Shown here: one piece after another, positions 11,902 through 22,016 of the stretch
Numbering within the stretch: position 1 is the first letter of the stretch
Layout of the letters: the number at the start of each line of letters is the position of its first letter
From: Anthopleura xanthogrammica
Taxonomy: Eukaryota > Cnidaria > Anthozoa > Actiniaria > Actiniidae
Assembly: GCA_964019055.1 (NCBI GenBank)
Contig: OZ025216.1
Span: 10,371,914 to 10,435,913, forward strand
Length of the DNA stretch: 64,000 bases
Direction of reading: 5' to 3'
Translations under genes and position numbers: made by a program
Notes under the pieces: model-generated
The model's database searches: none
What the model saw: only the letters and a program-made list of their open reading frames with translations
What the model was told of the DNA's origin: nothing

Positions 11902-13587
11902 TCATACAGTCTTAGAAGTGGCTGACTGATAAGGATCTCTTTGACTTTGTCTAGTGCTGCTTTGTGTTCTGGCATCCATTTGAAAGGCACTCCCTTCCTT
12001 CAGCAGGCTGCACAGTGGGCTCATGATGCTTGACTTGTTCGGGATGAAAGGCGAGAGAAAGTTCACCATTCCAACTATACGTCTGACTCCGTCCTTATCT
12101 GTGGGCTCAGGCATCTCACTGATAGCTTTGATCTTTGCTTTGTCTGCTCTTACTCCCTCACTAGAAATTTTCATGCCTAGGTAAAGGACTTCTGGCTTCT
12201 TGTATTGAATCTTGTTTCTGTTGAACTTTACATTGTATTGTCGTGCTCTGTCTAGCACTCTTCTGAGAGTGAGATCATGCTCCTCGTCTGTGTTAGCTGC
12301 AATTAGCATATCATCATAAATCATGTGTACATTGTTTATGTCTCCAAATGTGTTGTATGCCATTTTCTGTAGTATCTCTGATGCACTCGAGATTCCAAAT
12401 GGCATACGGCGAAACTTATACCTCCCAAAGGGGGTACTGAAGGTGCAGAGCAGAGAACTCTCGTCGTCAAGCTCCACTTGCCAGAATGAATCCTTTTGGT
12501 CAAGAATGGTGAAGTATTTCTTTCCACCAAGCTGGGTTGCAACTTCTTCAAATGTGGGTATCTGGTAATGTTCTCTACGTATGCTTTCATTTAGCTGCTT
12601 TGGATCAAGACACAATCTCAGGGATCCATCTCTCTTTTCTGCTATCACCAGGTTGTGGACCCAGTCTGTTGGTTGATCAACTGTTTCAATGACTCGGTGC
12701 TGCACCATATCTGCCAGCTTCTTCTTTAGTGGTTCATGTAGAGCTTGTGGTACTCTTCTTGGGGGCTGTATGGTTGGTTGTGCATCTCCTTTCAGGCGTA
12801 TGGTGTACTTCTGTGGGTACTTACCAAGACCTTTAAATACATCAGAGTATTCCTTTGTCATGTACTCCAAGGTGAGTGGAGGGACTTCTGGTTGTGCATT
12901 GATGGCATGGAGATCAGAACGGGGAAAGTTTTCTCCTTGGCTAACTAATCCTAGTGCCTTGCTTGTGTGTAGACCAAGAATTGGTGTTGTTTTGTCTTTT
13001 GTAACAAAAACTTCAGCGTCTATCGTGTTCTCACCGACTTGAAATCGTGCACATCCACTGCCATGATGTTCCAGAAGTGAGTTTCCTAATGCTTTGAGTT
13101 GAGTTTTGGACTTCCTGAGCTCTGGTGCCCCTTGTATTTTCTTCCAGGTCTTCATCGGGATGACATTTGTTTCTGCTCCTGTATCTATCTTCATCTTTAC
13201 TCTAGATTGGCACACCTTTACTACCGCGTACCAAGCCTTTGTATCATCTGCAGACGAGGTCTGTACATTGAGGCACTTGACCACTGAGCCCATGAAGAAC
13301 TCCTCATCACTGGATTGGATTTCCTCCTCAAGACCATGAACATACCTCGCTTTGCACACTGAGGCGAAGTGATTTTTTCTGCTACACTTGTGACATTTCT
13401 GGCCAAACGCGGGGCAATGTCTAGGCTTATGGTTTGTTCCACATCGACTGCACCTATAGGTGCTTTCTGAGTCCCTTTGTTGGCGGGACCGTTGATTCCT
13501 GTTTTGTGTTGAATGTTTCTTGTATCCTGGTCCTCCCAATGAATGAAGATCTCTGGTTTCAGCTGGAGTACTGGGTGAGTTGGCCAT
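11902..13587 (-). CDS. gypsy zinc-knuckle, protease and reverse transcriptase frame
   Basis: A 561-codon frame. Two zinc knuckles lie at residues 46-58 (CX2CX3HX4C) and 65-78 (CX2CX4HX4C). The aspartic protease motif DTGAETNVI is at 135-143. The RT has FTILDQKDSFWQ around 359-370 and the catalytic box YDDM at 424-427. The last roughly 30 residues are out of frame: homology continues in another frame from about 11985, so the frame has lost its link to RNase H. The gag frame upstream ends at 13613 and appears to have run into this one before a one-base change. Confidence 0.9.
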   Translation of the reverse strand: MANSPSTPAETRDLHSLGGPGYKKHSTQNRNQRSRQQRDSESTYRCSRCGTNHKPRHCPAFGQKCHKCSRKNHFASVCKARYVHGLEEEIQSSDEEFFMGSVVKCLNVQTSSADDTKAWYAVVKVCQSRVKMKIDTGAETNVIPMKTWKKIQGAPELRKSKTQLKALGNSLLEHHGSGCARFQVGENTIDAEVFVTKDKTTPILGLHTSKALGLVSQGENFPRSDLHAINAQPEVPPLTLEYMTKEYSDVFKGLGKYPQKYTIRLKGDAQPTIQPPRRVPQALHEPLKKKLADMVQHRVIETVDQPTDWVHNLVIAEKRDGSLRLCLDPKQLNESIRREHYQIPTFEEVATQLGGKKYFTILDQKDSFWQVELDDESSLLCTFSTPFGRYKFRRMPFGISSASEILQKMAYNTFGDINNVHMIYDDMLIAANTDEEHDLTLRRVLDRARQYNVKFNRNKIQYKKPEVLYLGMKISSEGVRADKAKIKAISEMPEPTDKDGVRRIVGMVNFLSPFIPNKSSIMSPLCSLLKEGSAFQMDARTQSSTRQSQRDPYQSATSKTV

Positions 13588-13612
13588 GGACTTTACTTCG
13601 TTTTGTGTGACC

Positions 13613-14113
13613 TCAAATGCAAAGACAAATATCCTTCGTTTTGGATAGAGTAAGGTCTTCTTCGCGTAGAAGTCGTTCTTTGAGGGTCATTTCTTGCACA
13701 GAGAACACGATTTTATCTCTAATCAGGTTCTCGCTCTCCTTGAATTCACATACTTGGGCCAAGTTTTGTAGAACTGTCAAGTATTCCTCGAACGGCTGAG
13801 CTTCGCCACGTTTGTGTGTCCAGAACTGATATCTTGAATAGACCACTCTTTTCATTCCTTGAAAATGAGATTCCAGCTTTGCAATGACTGTGTCATATTT
13901 CTTTGGGTCTTCACCTTCGCTGAATTCCAAATGATTATATCGGTTTAGAGCTTCGGGGCCAATTGAAGTGAGAAGGATTGCGATTTTTACTGAGTCTTCT
14001 TTCTTGTGTGCTTCTTTGGCTGTCATGAACAGCTCAAATCGCTGCCACCAAATTCGCCAGTTTTCCGCAACATTTCCTTGTAGATTCAGGCTCTGTGGTG
14101 GCTTGAAATCCAT
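13613..14113 (-). CDS. gypsy gag (capsid) frame
   Basis: A 166-codon frame starting with ATG at 14113, about 85 bases after the 5' LTR. It has the retrotransposon-gag pattern NWRIWWQRFELFMTA near residues 18-32 and YNHLEF and FEEYLTVLQNLAQVCEF further on. It forms the capsid of virus-like particles. The zinc knuckles lie in the next frame, so the protein from this copy would be cut short by the frame break near 13616. Confidence 0.88.
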   Translation of the reverse strand: MDFKPPQSLNLQGNVAENWRIWWQRFELFMTAKEAHKKEDSVKIAILLTSIGPEALNRYNHLEFSEGEDPKKYDTVIAKLESHFQGMKRVVYSRYQFWTHKRGEAQPFEEYLTVLQNLAQVCEFKESENLIRDKIVFSVQEMTLKERLLREEDLTLSKTKDICLCI

Positions 14114-14198
14114 TTCAACTAATACCTGTCGTTTTTTTCTTTCAAATGTTTGTGTTCTTTGCTCTTTTCTGTGGGTTTTCGATCATTTTCTGACACCA

Positions 14199-14297
14199 TG
14201 TTGTGAAACCATGTGCTTGGGCGCCATGTTGGCAAAGCTACTCATTTATTACACAGGTATCCCATAACTTACAACACAGGGATCCCAATATGTGACA
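14199..14297 (-). repeat. 5' LTR of the gypsy element
   Basis: It is 99 bp and pairs with 9857-9955. It is followed on the - strand by the tRNA-Leu-type primer-binding site at 14187-14198. Confidence 0.92.
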
Positions 14298-14450
14298 TGT
14301 ACAGTACTGTAAATTAAATCCAGTCTGCTTTATATATACTTAAGCACTGACCTTTTGAACCTTGAGGCTCAAAAAAAAAAATTTAAATTTAAATAAAATC
14401 TTTTTATAATATTGCCAATCAGAAAACTATAAATTACTGCAACGTATACA

Positions 14451-14665
14451 GGATAAGTCTAGGATTCTATCTGGATTAGTCTAAGATCCTAACAGGATCT
14501 TGGCCAGGATCCTGGCAGTGTTAAGATTTTGTAGGATCGGTGGCCAAGATCCTGCAGGATCTTGTTCAGGATAATACACAGAATCCTACAGGATGCTGTA
14601 GGATCCTAATGAGATCCTGGTTAGGATCCTAACAGGATCCTGACCAAGATTTGCACCAGGGGAGG
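14451..14665. repeat. cluster of AGGATCCT-like motifs
   Basis: AGGATC or GATCCT appears about 14 times in 215 bases, several as the palindrome GGATCC, with variable 10-25 base spacing and surrounding CTGGCAG/CTAACAG words. It is not a clean tandem repeat. It may be a degenerated palindromic satellite. Confidence 0.6.
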
Positions 14666-14674
14666 TTTGGATAG

Positions 14675-14811
14675 AGTCGTCCCCTTGCAGCAAGTTGGAA
14701 TGGAGCTCATTTTGGAGGACAAAACAATAGGTTTCCAATTCTCAGGAGATGAAATTCTTTTGGTTTGTCCTCCAAATTGAGCTGCTCTGACGTCACATGA
14801 AAGGGGTCTAT
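14675..14811. repeat. MITE family A, copy 2 (inverted)
   Basis: It matches 5934-6069 and 50126-50252 in the opposite orientation: GAGCTCATTTTGGAGGAC at the left and TGACGTCACATGAAAGGGGT at the right. Confidence 0.7.
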
Positions 14812-15798
14812 ATAGAGAAAAAACCATGCCCAAGGTCTTGAATAATGACCTCAGTCCATTTTCAAGGCCGAGAGCACAGTTTTTCCTTATTCAAACTGAT
14901 TTAGGTCATAATAATAATATTTAAGAACACATGGCACCAGAGGTGAATTACAATGTGTTTTACAATTATAAAAGAATAAATAATAGCTATAATTACATAA
15001 TACAATGCTAGCTACTAAGGGACTTGGATTACATACTACGTTTCTCTTAGATCAAGATCGTGATAGAATCACAAACACAGCGCGATAGATTGATGGTATG
15101 ATTTCATTATTAACGAAATGGAGACATTAGCTTAAATCTAAATATTGGTTTGTTTGACTTCAAACTCGATAATATTTACTTTCAGGTTATGTAGTCTTTT
15201 ATGTGTTTTGTGTGATTACCGGTAAAATACTCTGGGCAAGTGGGCTTCCTTGTTCGGGCTAAACATCTATGTGTTTTGTGTTATTAGAATACTCTGGGCG
15301 AATGGGTTTTCCATGTTTGGGCTAAACATCTAGGGCAAACCAGTCTCTGGGCGTGACGGATCGCACCTCAAAAAGTTAATTTTCAGAGTCTGGTACCGAC
15401 ATATTTCAAGGAAACAAAATGTTAAAGTAGCAGTTAAAGCAAGCAAAACACAGTGTACAAACACGATCAATAAGCAGTGAGAAAACAAGTATGATTTTTT
15501 CTTAGAGATAACTACTGAATCCCAAACAAGTCCAAATTCATTGCTTAAATTCAATAAATTTACAAATAGAATGAAAAAAACCCTACTCATAAATTACTTA
15601 TCAATCTGCACCTGAATCTGTCTATTATCCATGAGTCAGACATATTATTTCCGTAATAAGTCAATGCAGTTCGTGCTATAGATTTACAAGTGTTCTTGCC
15701 GGCAACAAAGTAATAACTTCTACACGAAACATGATAACCAGGGAAAGGGTGCATTTAGACTATATCTTTTGAATAAGCCGCAAAGTAGACTCCAACAT

Positions 15799-15845
15799 TC
15801 CATTTCGTTTCGTTTCATTTCGTTTCGTTTCATTTCGTTTCGTTC
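15799..15845. repeat. TTTCG pentanucleotide microsatellite
   Basis: A run of TTTCG and TTTCA units, about nine copies. Confidence 0.85.
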
Positions 15846-16007
15846 CGCAAAGTAGTGTAAACCTAATATTTGTCAACATCAACTTTGTTTTTATTTCATG
15901 GTTTTACTATGTGTGCTCAAATAAATAACCTATAAGCTTACAATCTATTTTTAGGAATATAAAATACTTTTGGATGCTTTGCCTCGAATAAATTAATTAT
16001 TTTATAA

Positions 16008-16329
16008 GGGAGCATTCATTTTTTAGGAGGGGGGGGGGGGCGGAGGAATTAGGGGGGGTCATTAAAAAATTACTAGATAAAAAGGGGGGGTCACATTTTT
16101 TTTGAATGTTGAACCAGGGGGGGTCATGAATAAAAATACAGTTTTTTTTTTTTTTTTTTTTAGTCTTTTTCTGGAGGGGGGGGGGGGGGGGGCTAGAAAA
16201 TTTTTATATTTGGAAGTGGGGGGGTTATCGAAATATTCAATTCCTTACCATGGGGGCTAGCATTTTTTTTCTATTTGATTCCTCTAATTCCTCCGGCCCC
16301 CCCCCCCCTCCTAAAAAATGAATGCTCCC
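16008..16329 (+). repeat. Harbinger-type G-tract MITE, copy 1
   Basis: Terminal repeats GGGAGCATTCATTTTTTAGG / CCTAAAAAATGAATGCTCCC with TAA on both sides. The 3-bp TWA duplication is typical of PIF/Harbinger elements. The interior carries runs of 6-18 G about every 35-40 bases on the + strand. It has no coding capacity. Same orientation as the copy at 43746. Confidence 0.88.
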
Positions 16330-16751
16330 TAAAGGGTCTCAGAAGAAATTTATCAGAAGAATGACAATGAAATCATTGAAAAATGTTGAAAACTTGATCT
16401 TCATCTTTTTTTGTGTGTGAAAGTCTAAGTGCCTCAACTGTACGAGTTTTTCCATCGTATATTTTAAAATTAACTCATTATTCACATCTTCATACAGCAT
16501 TAACACTTTACCATGACGTGATAGATATTATAATTATGCATTACATATGAGCTGTAATTGAGATGGGAAAATAGAAATGAAAGGGCTCTTTGTAAAAAAA
16601 ATAGCAATCAAACAAATGTTTTTTTTATGTATTTACAAGTAATAGTATTATGCAGTGGTTTGCAGCTTCTAATTTATAAAGTCTGTGGGTTATTTTTTCA
16701 AAGTAAGATTTACAAGTTTTTTCAAAACTTAAAATGACAGCAGAGTGACAG

Positions 16752-17150
16752 TATGCTTTTCACAGGGTTTTCACAGGTTTTAAGTGTAAATATTTACAGG
16801 TTTTCTTTAATTAGAAAACCTGTGAATATAATTTTCACAGGGTTTTTGCGCAGGTTTTATAGCCTGCGAAAAAACCTGTGAAAATTATATTCACAGGTTT
16901 TTCACAGGTTTTGAAACCTGCATGTGAAAGTGTCCCTTTTCACAGGTTTTTTTGGGTATTGAAAACCTGTGAAAAACCTGTGAAAAACCTGTGAAACATT
17001 TTCACAGGTTTTTCACAGGATTTTCACAGGTTTTGGAACCTGTGAAAGTGTCCCTTTTCACAGGTCTGATTTTTAGGAAAATCTGTGAAAAACCTGTGAA
17101 ATTTAAAAAAATTCACAGTTTTTTTTCACAGGATTTTCATAGGTTCTCAG
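16752..17150. repeat. array of TTTTCACAGG / CCTGTGAAAA palindromic half-sites
   Basis: About 18 copies of TTCACAGG or its complement by eye, in both orientations, often joined as TTTTCACAGGTTTT or AACCTGTGAAAAACCTGTG. Spacing is irregular, and the word GAAAGTGTCCC recurs inside. It ends about 30 bases from the splice donor of TRAF-finger gene 1 exon 4. Confidence 0.8.
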
Positions 17151-17177
17151 CCAGTAGTGAATTTTTAATATACTTAC

Positions 17178-20100
17178 AAGCCTCAAGTGACATTCATTTA
17201 GGATGTGAGTGCACAACTCTCCTTTTGTACACAATTTGCTACAAACAGCACATGGCTTCAGCTGCTTATTGCACTGATATATGTGTTGCTGCAATGTAAA
17301 TAAAGAAAACAACAATCAATACTGTCTCTTTATAATTAAACATGCATGCACAAACTGGCCAAAGTTGTCCTGCATTTACATATGACTGAGAAATTTATGG
17401 TACTGCCTTACAGCAAATAATATGTTATATCATGGTTATTATATGGTAATCGATATACAGCAGCTATAGTATATCCCCAAATTTGCAATATTATGGTTTC
17501 CTACTCGTAGCATAACTCACAGCTCTATTCATGAGAGTTCTGTGAAAAAATGGGTTGACTGATTTATTTTCTGTAAAAAAATGGCTTTTTTTATTAATTA
17601 ATAACCAGCTTTCCATGTTTGTGGTTTTTACTGCTAAAAGGCTGAACTTCCTTCTAATCTGATGGATAAATGAAGTCGGGACCCCCTTGTTTATTTCCTC
17701 ATTTTACGGCATCACTAAATCACGGAACCAACGGAACCGGCGGAACCGGCGGAACCAACGGAACCTACGGAACCACCAGAAAATTTCCAATCTATAAAAT
17801 ACATGCATGAAAAAACTTTTTTTTGTCTTACTTGATGTCATTAAGCTTATCAATCAACAGAATAATCAACACACTCGCTGAATAGATGCGATTGTCGGAC
17901 TCCTACTGCTGAAGTTCATGTCAAGATTACTCTTTTAGACTTGTAAAATTATGTGTGGTTTAACATATCTCATCGATTAATTAGAAAAAATATTAAATCA
18001 GGTTTGTCTTAGCACGATTAGCGAAAGATTTGAAGTCATAACATCCATGTATAGTCATCAATGTATGGCAGCCATTTTGAAACACAGGAAACCCAATATG
18101 ACACAGGAAACCCATCATTACGTCATGAGCATGCAAGAAAAGGAAAACAATTCAGTATAGCCCTGGTGTAGTCATCCGGTAAAAATTAGCTTGTCCATTC
18201 GATTTACATAACGAAAGAAAAAAAAAAAAAAAAAGAGAGGAAAATTTAAAAGATAAGAAGGAAGGGCCAAAGAAAAGGGATGAAATGAAAGAAAAGAAAA
18301 GTAAGACAGAAGATCGACCACGTTCATGACGTACATGATGTTAATTAACACGTACAGAATCGCTGTATAGACTGAACTTGCTTTCTTGTTAAAATATATT
18401 TATCTTTTGCCTTTCATTTTTTTTGGTATGTAAAATAAGATTTGATTGATTAATGATGGGTTTCCTGTGTCATATTGGGTTTCCTGTGTTTCAAAATGGC
18501 TGCCATACATTGATGACTATACATGGATGCTATGACTATCTTTCGCTAATCGTGCTAAGACAAACCTGATTTAATATTTTTTCTAATTAATCGATGAGAT
18601 ATGTTAAACCACACATAATTTTACAAGTCTAAAAGAGTAATCTTGACATGAACTTCAGCAGTAGGAGTCCGACAATCGCATCTATTCAGCGAGTGTGTTG
18701 ATTATTCTGTTGATTGATAAGCTTAATGACATCAAGTAAGACAAAAAAAAGTTTTTTCATGCATGTATTTTATAGATTGGAAATTTTCTGGTGGTTCCGT
18801 AGGTTCCGTTGGTTCCGCCGGTTCCGTTGGTTCCGTGATTTAGTGATGCCGCTCATTTTACTTCAGAATCTAGTATTATGTACTTTCATTATCAAATGGA
18901 AATTTAAAACAAAAATATGACGATGGGATCTTTTGCCATGCATGAATGTCCTTAAATTGTAGTTTTTCCCTCTTACCCCCCCTCTTCCCCTCTGAATTTC
19001 CGATTTCCTCCATGGTGGGGTATGGATATTTTTGGAACCATACATTATTAATTTAATAATACCTGTGTGAACATGGCAGGTGTTCCTCGCCATTTACAAC
19101 CTAAATGGGATCGTGGACATGGTGTTAGAGATGGATCATCCAACCATTCATAACAGTGAGAAACATCCTAGGAAATTATAATTTAAAGAACATTAATGGA
19201 AAGAAAAAAAAGTCATCTTTTGCCATCACTGTCCTTGCCCCCATCGTGGATCTTAATGTCTCTAATGTCTGCTGACTGCTTGGATTGAAGGGAATAATTA
19301 AGAATCGTGGAATTCAAAGCCTGACAACACTATAAACTGGCTGCCTTAGACTACTTCAAGCTCTGTTCCACTTGAAGCATATTTTTCTTCCATTTCAAAA
19401 TTACAATTCTCAATAAAACATTCATTTTTACTAGAGGAAGGGAGTGGGGAATAATAATAGGGGAGTCGCACAGATGACGTCAGAATTCAGGTTTGTCTGA
19501 GTTTATAATTTATTCTTAGCATTCTTCCATTCAAAACAAAAGAAAATGACTATTTACGAATCCATCGAGATTCAGTTTTGGTTTGTTTGTCTGAGTTTTG
19601 GCCTATTTATAGTAACTGTGCGCTTCACTATCATGGTTCACAGATTATTAATATATATAGCTAGTACTCTAGTAAGGGTGGGTTGGTGTAGGTATGATAT
19701 ATAACCGTACATGTTAATATAAGTAGGTATAGTTGGGTGGGGATATTAAGGATATGTTTACATATAGGCTGCTAGGTAGGTGGGTATGCATGCATGCATG
19801 CATATGGCATATAATACGTTTACTTCAAAAACTCATAAATAATTCACAAAGCATGCAGCCTTAAATCAAATTGAAGCAACCATACATGTCCCTGTTGATC
19901 CATACGTAGATCTTTAATAGCCCTTTTTCAAATTCATAAAATACCGCTGTGTTCATTGACTACAGATTCATTTACACAGGGTTATAGCCTCAGTTCAATG
20001 TCAAAACATTCACAAATACCAACGGTAAAGTAAAGAATGCAACACTTCAATATTACAATCACTTTGAAATTCCATAGACCTTCACCCTGAACACATGAAT

Positions 20101-21984
20101 ATTCTACACAAAATCGAGGCTAACCCTGCGTAAATGAATCTGCAGTCAAGGAAGACAGCAGTATTTTACAAATTCGAAAAAAAAAGTCTATAACCCAGTC
20201 CTCTTGAATAGTATATACTTTATATAAAGAATCTATGTTGACTTCGTAATTAAAAAGTCCATGTTTGTGAAGGGTATATATAATAATTTATATAATGGTC
20301 GCTAATTCGACCAAATAGACCCCTTGCACTAATTCCCAACCTGGGGGTCAAAACAATGAAAAATATTAACATCACAAAAGATTTCAATCCTCAAGAGAAT
20401 TAAGAGAGTTCTTTTGTTTTGAGAGTTTGTGAATTATTCCTGAGTTTTTCTAGATCTGAAGCTGTTCAATTATAAACTCGTAGATCATGTTTTATCTATC
20501 AGTTTAGAGATCTAAAACCACTCGGCTATGCCTCATGCTTTAAACTGCATGATAAATCACTACTACATATTATACTTGTTCATTAAATGCCACATTAAAG
20601 TTGGTTATTGGGTGAGTGGGCATGGATTAAAGATATGCTATATATGTTTACACAAGTAGCTATATAGGCTGTTGCATGGGAGATATTACGCATAATGGGA
20701 CTGCATGGTCATTTAATTATTACCTAGAAGGGCCGGGCTGGCAGTTTTTCAAAAATAAAATTAAGAATCTGACCCCTCATGCAAACCGTCAAATCTAAAT
20801 TTGTCCCCCTCCCCCCAATTACAGTTATTTAAATGTTAATGACCCCCTAATAACTAGCTAATTGACAAAAGGAATTGTCAATATTTCTGGAAACTTAACC
20901 CTAAAAAATGAACATATTTGAAAAGTGACTCCAAGCAATTTCTTCTTTTACGTTCAGTGAGACATGTACACTTGAACCATGAACACTTGATTTTTTTATT
21001 TTATTTTATGAACTTTCTGCTGCTTCAAACCTTCTGAAAATGAAGCACTCCAATAATCTTATTGTTCGAAAAATAAATCATATTTCCAATCAATTCACAC
21101 AATGGATAAAGGAGAAAAGTATGAAAAAACCTCAAAGTGTTCATGGTTCGAGTGTCCTCCCTGCCCGGGGGGGGGACTCAGGGGGTAAAGTATCGGGTAT
21201 GCTCGTCGGAAATTTCCTAAAATACCCCTAAAAGATACCGGAAGTTTTTTCAAAAGGGCGTGGCTTGGCAAATTTTAACCCCTAAGAGATACCACAAAAA
21301 TAATACTATTAAAAAATAAAGGCTTTTGAAATGTTTTTCCTTGAGTAATATTCCGAGTTTACGCAGGCATACGTATTGCGTTATTATGCGATGGGCTAGT
21401 TCCTTTTTCAACACCCTAAAATATACCAGAAAGTGCTGATTTGCTAAACCTCAAATTTAAGACCCTAAAAGATACCAAATCGCTGATTTTTACCCCTAAG
21501 AGATACGACGAGCATACCCGATACTTTTTCCCCGGAGTCCCCCCCCCCCCCCCGGGCCTCACTGTAAATATACTAGTACCATATAATCAATTTATTGGGA
21601 CGGACCTATGGCGACTGCCAAGAATACAATTTCTCCTTCCTTCCAAACTCCTTTCTCCTATACAAGAATGTAAATTAAACAAGTTCTTAGCATTGTCATG
21701 TCATTAAAAATAAAAAATTAAGAATAAAATAAAATAAATACAGCTATTACAAAATAACTGAAAACTGCATACTAAATAATGGATCGCCAGACCACAATGC
21801 ATTTTGGGTCATGTACCTAGTATTGTCTAAAGTAACTAAAAATAGATAATTATTCATTCTATTTTTAATGCATTCCTTCAGGGACAATTATTATACTAAC
21901 TACATAGAGAGCAAATCATTGTATATAATTTTACTTTTTATTTCAAATTAATGAGACCCACAATAAGCCCTTTCAGGTCTTGGA

Positions 21985-22016
<32 letters not shown>

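Larger units (their letters stand above)
9852..14302 (-). mobile_element. Ty3/gypsy LTR retrotransposon with short LTRs
   Basis: The body spans 9857-14297 and is flanked by the 5-bp target duplication TGTAC (9852-9856 and 14298-14302). It is read on the - strand, so the 5' LTR is at 14199-14297. Next to that LTR is a primer-binding site (14187-14198) complementary to TTCTGACACCA, the 3' end of tRNA-Leu. A purine tract AAGGGGGGA abuts the 3' LTR (9956-9964). Domain order is gag, zinc knuckles, protease, RT, RNase H, integrase, as in gypsy elements. The three reading frames are separated by frame breaks near 13616, 11985 and 11892, so the copy looks inactive although its LTRs are almost identical. 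There is no envelope frame. Confidence 0.93.
14298..17177. other. repeat-filled DNA 3' of TRAF-finger gene 1
   Basis: No coding exon could be supported, although the missing 3' exons of TRAF-finger gene 1 would be expected in this direction. It holds a GGATCC-rich cluster (14451-14665), MITE A copy 2, and an imperfect tandem duplication of about 85 bp (15225-15340). Beyond these are a pentanucleotide repeat (15799-15845), a Harbinger-type MITE (16008-16329) and the TTTTCACAGG array (16752-17150). Confidence 0.5.
18861..21989. other. intronic DNA with small foldbacks
   Basis: No exon recognised. It contains GCATGC repeats near 19785, the foldbacks 19932-20178 and 21163-21557, and a short inverted pair built on ACTTGAACCATGAACACTT (about 20968 and 21135). 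Confidence 0.5.

Noticed and set aside
16991..17299. A 102-codon + strand open frame
   Set aside because: It runs through the TTTTCACAGG array and then antisense to TRAF-finger exon 4.
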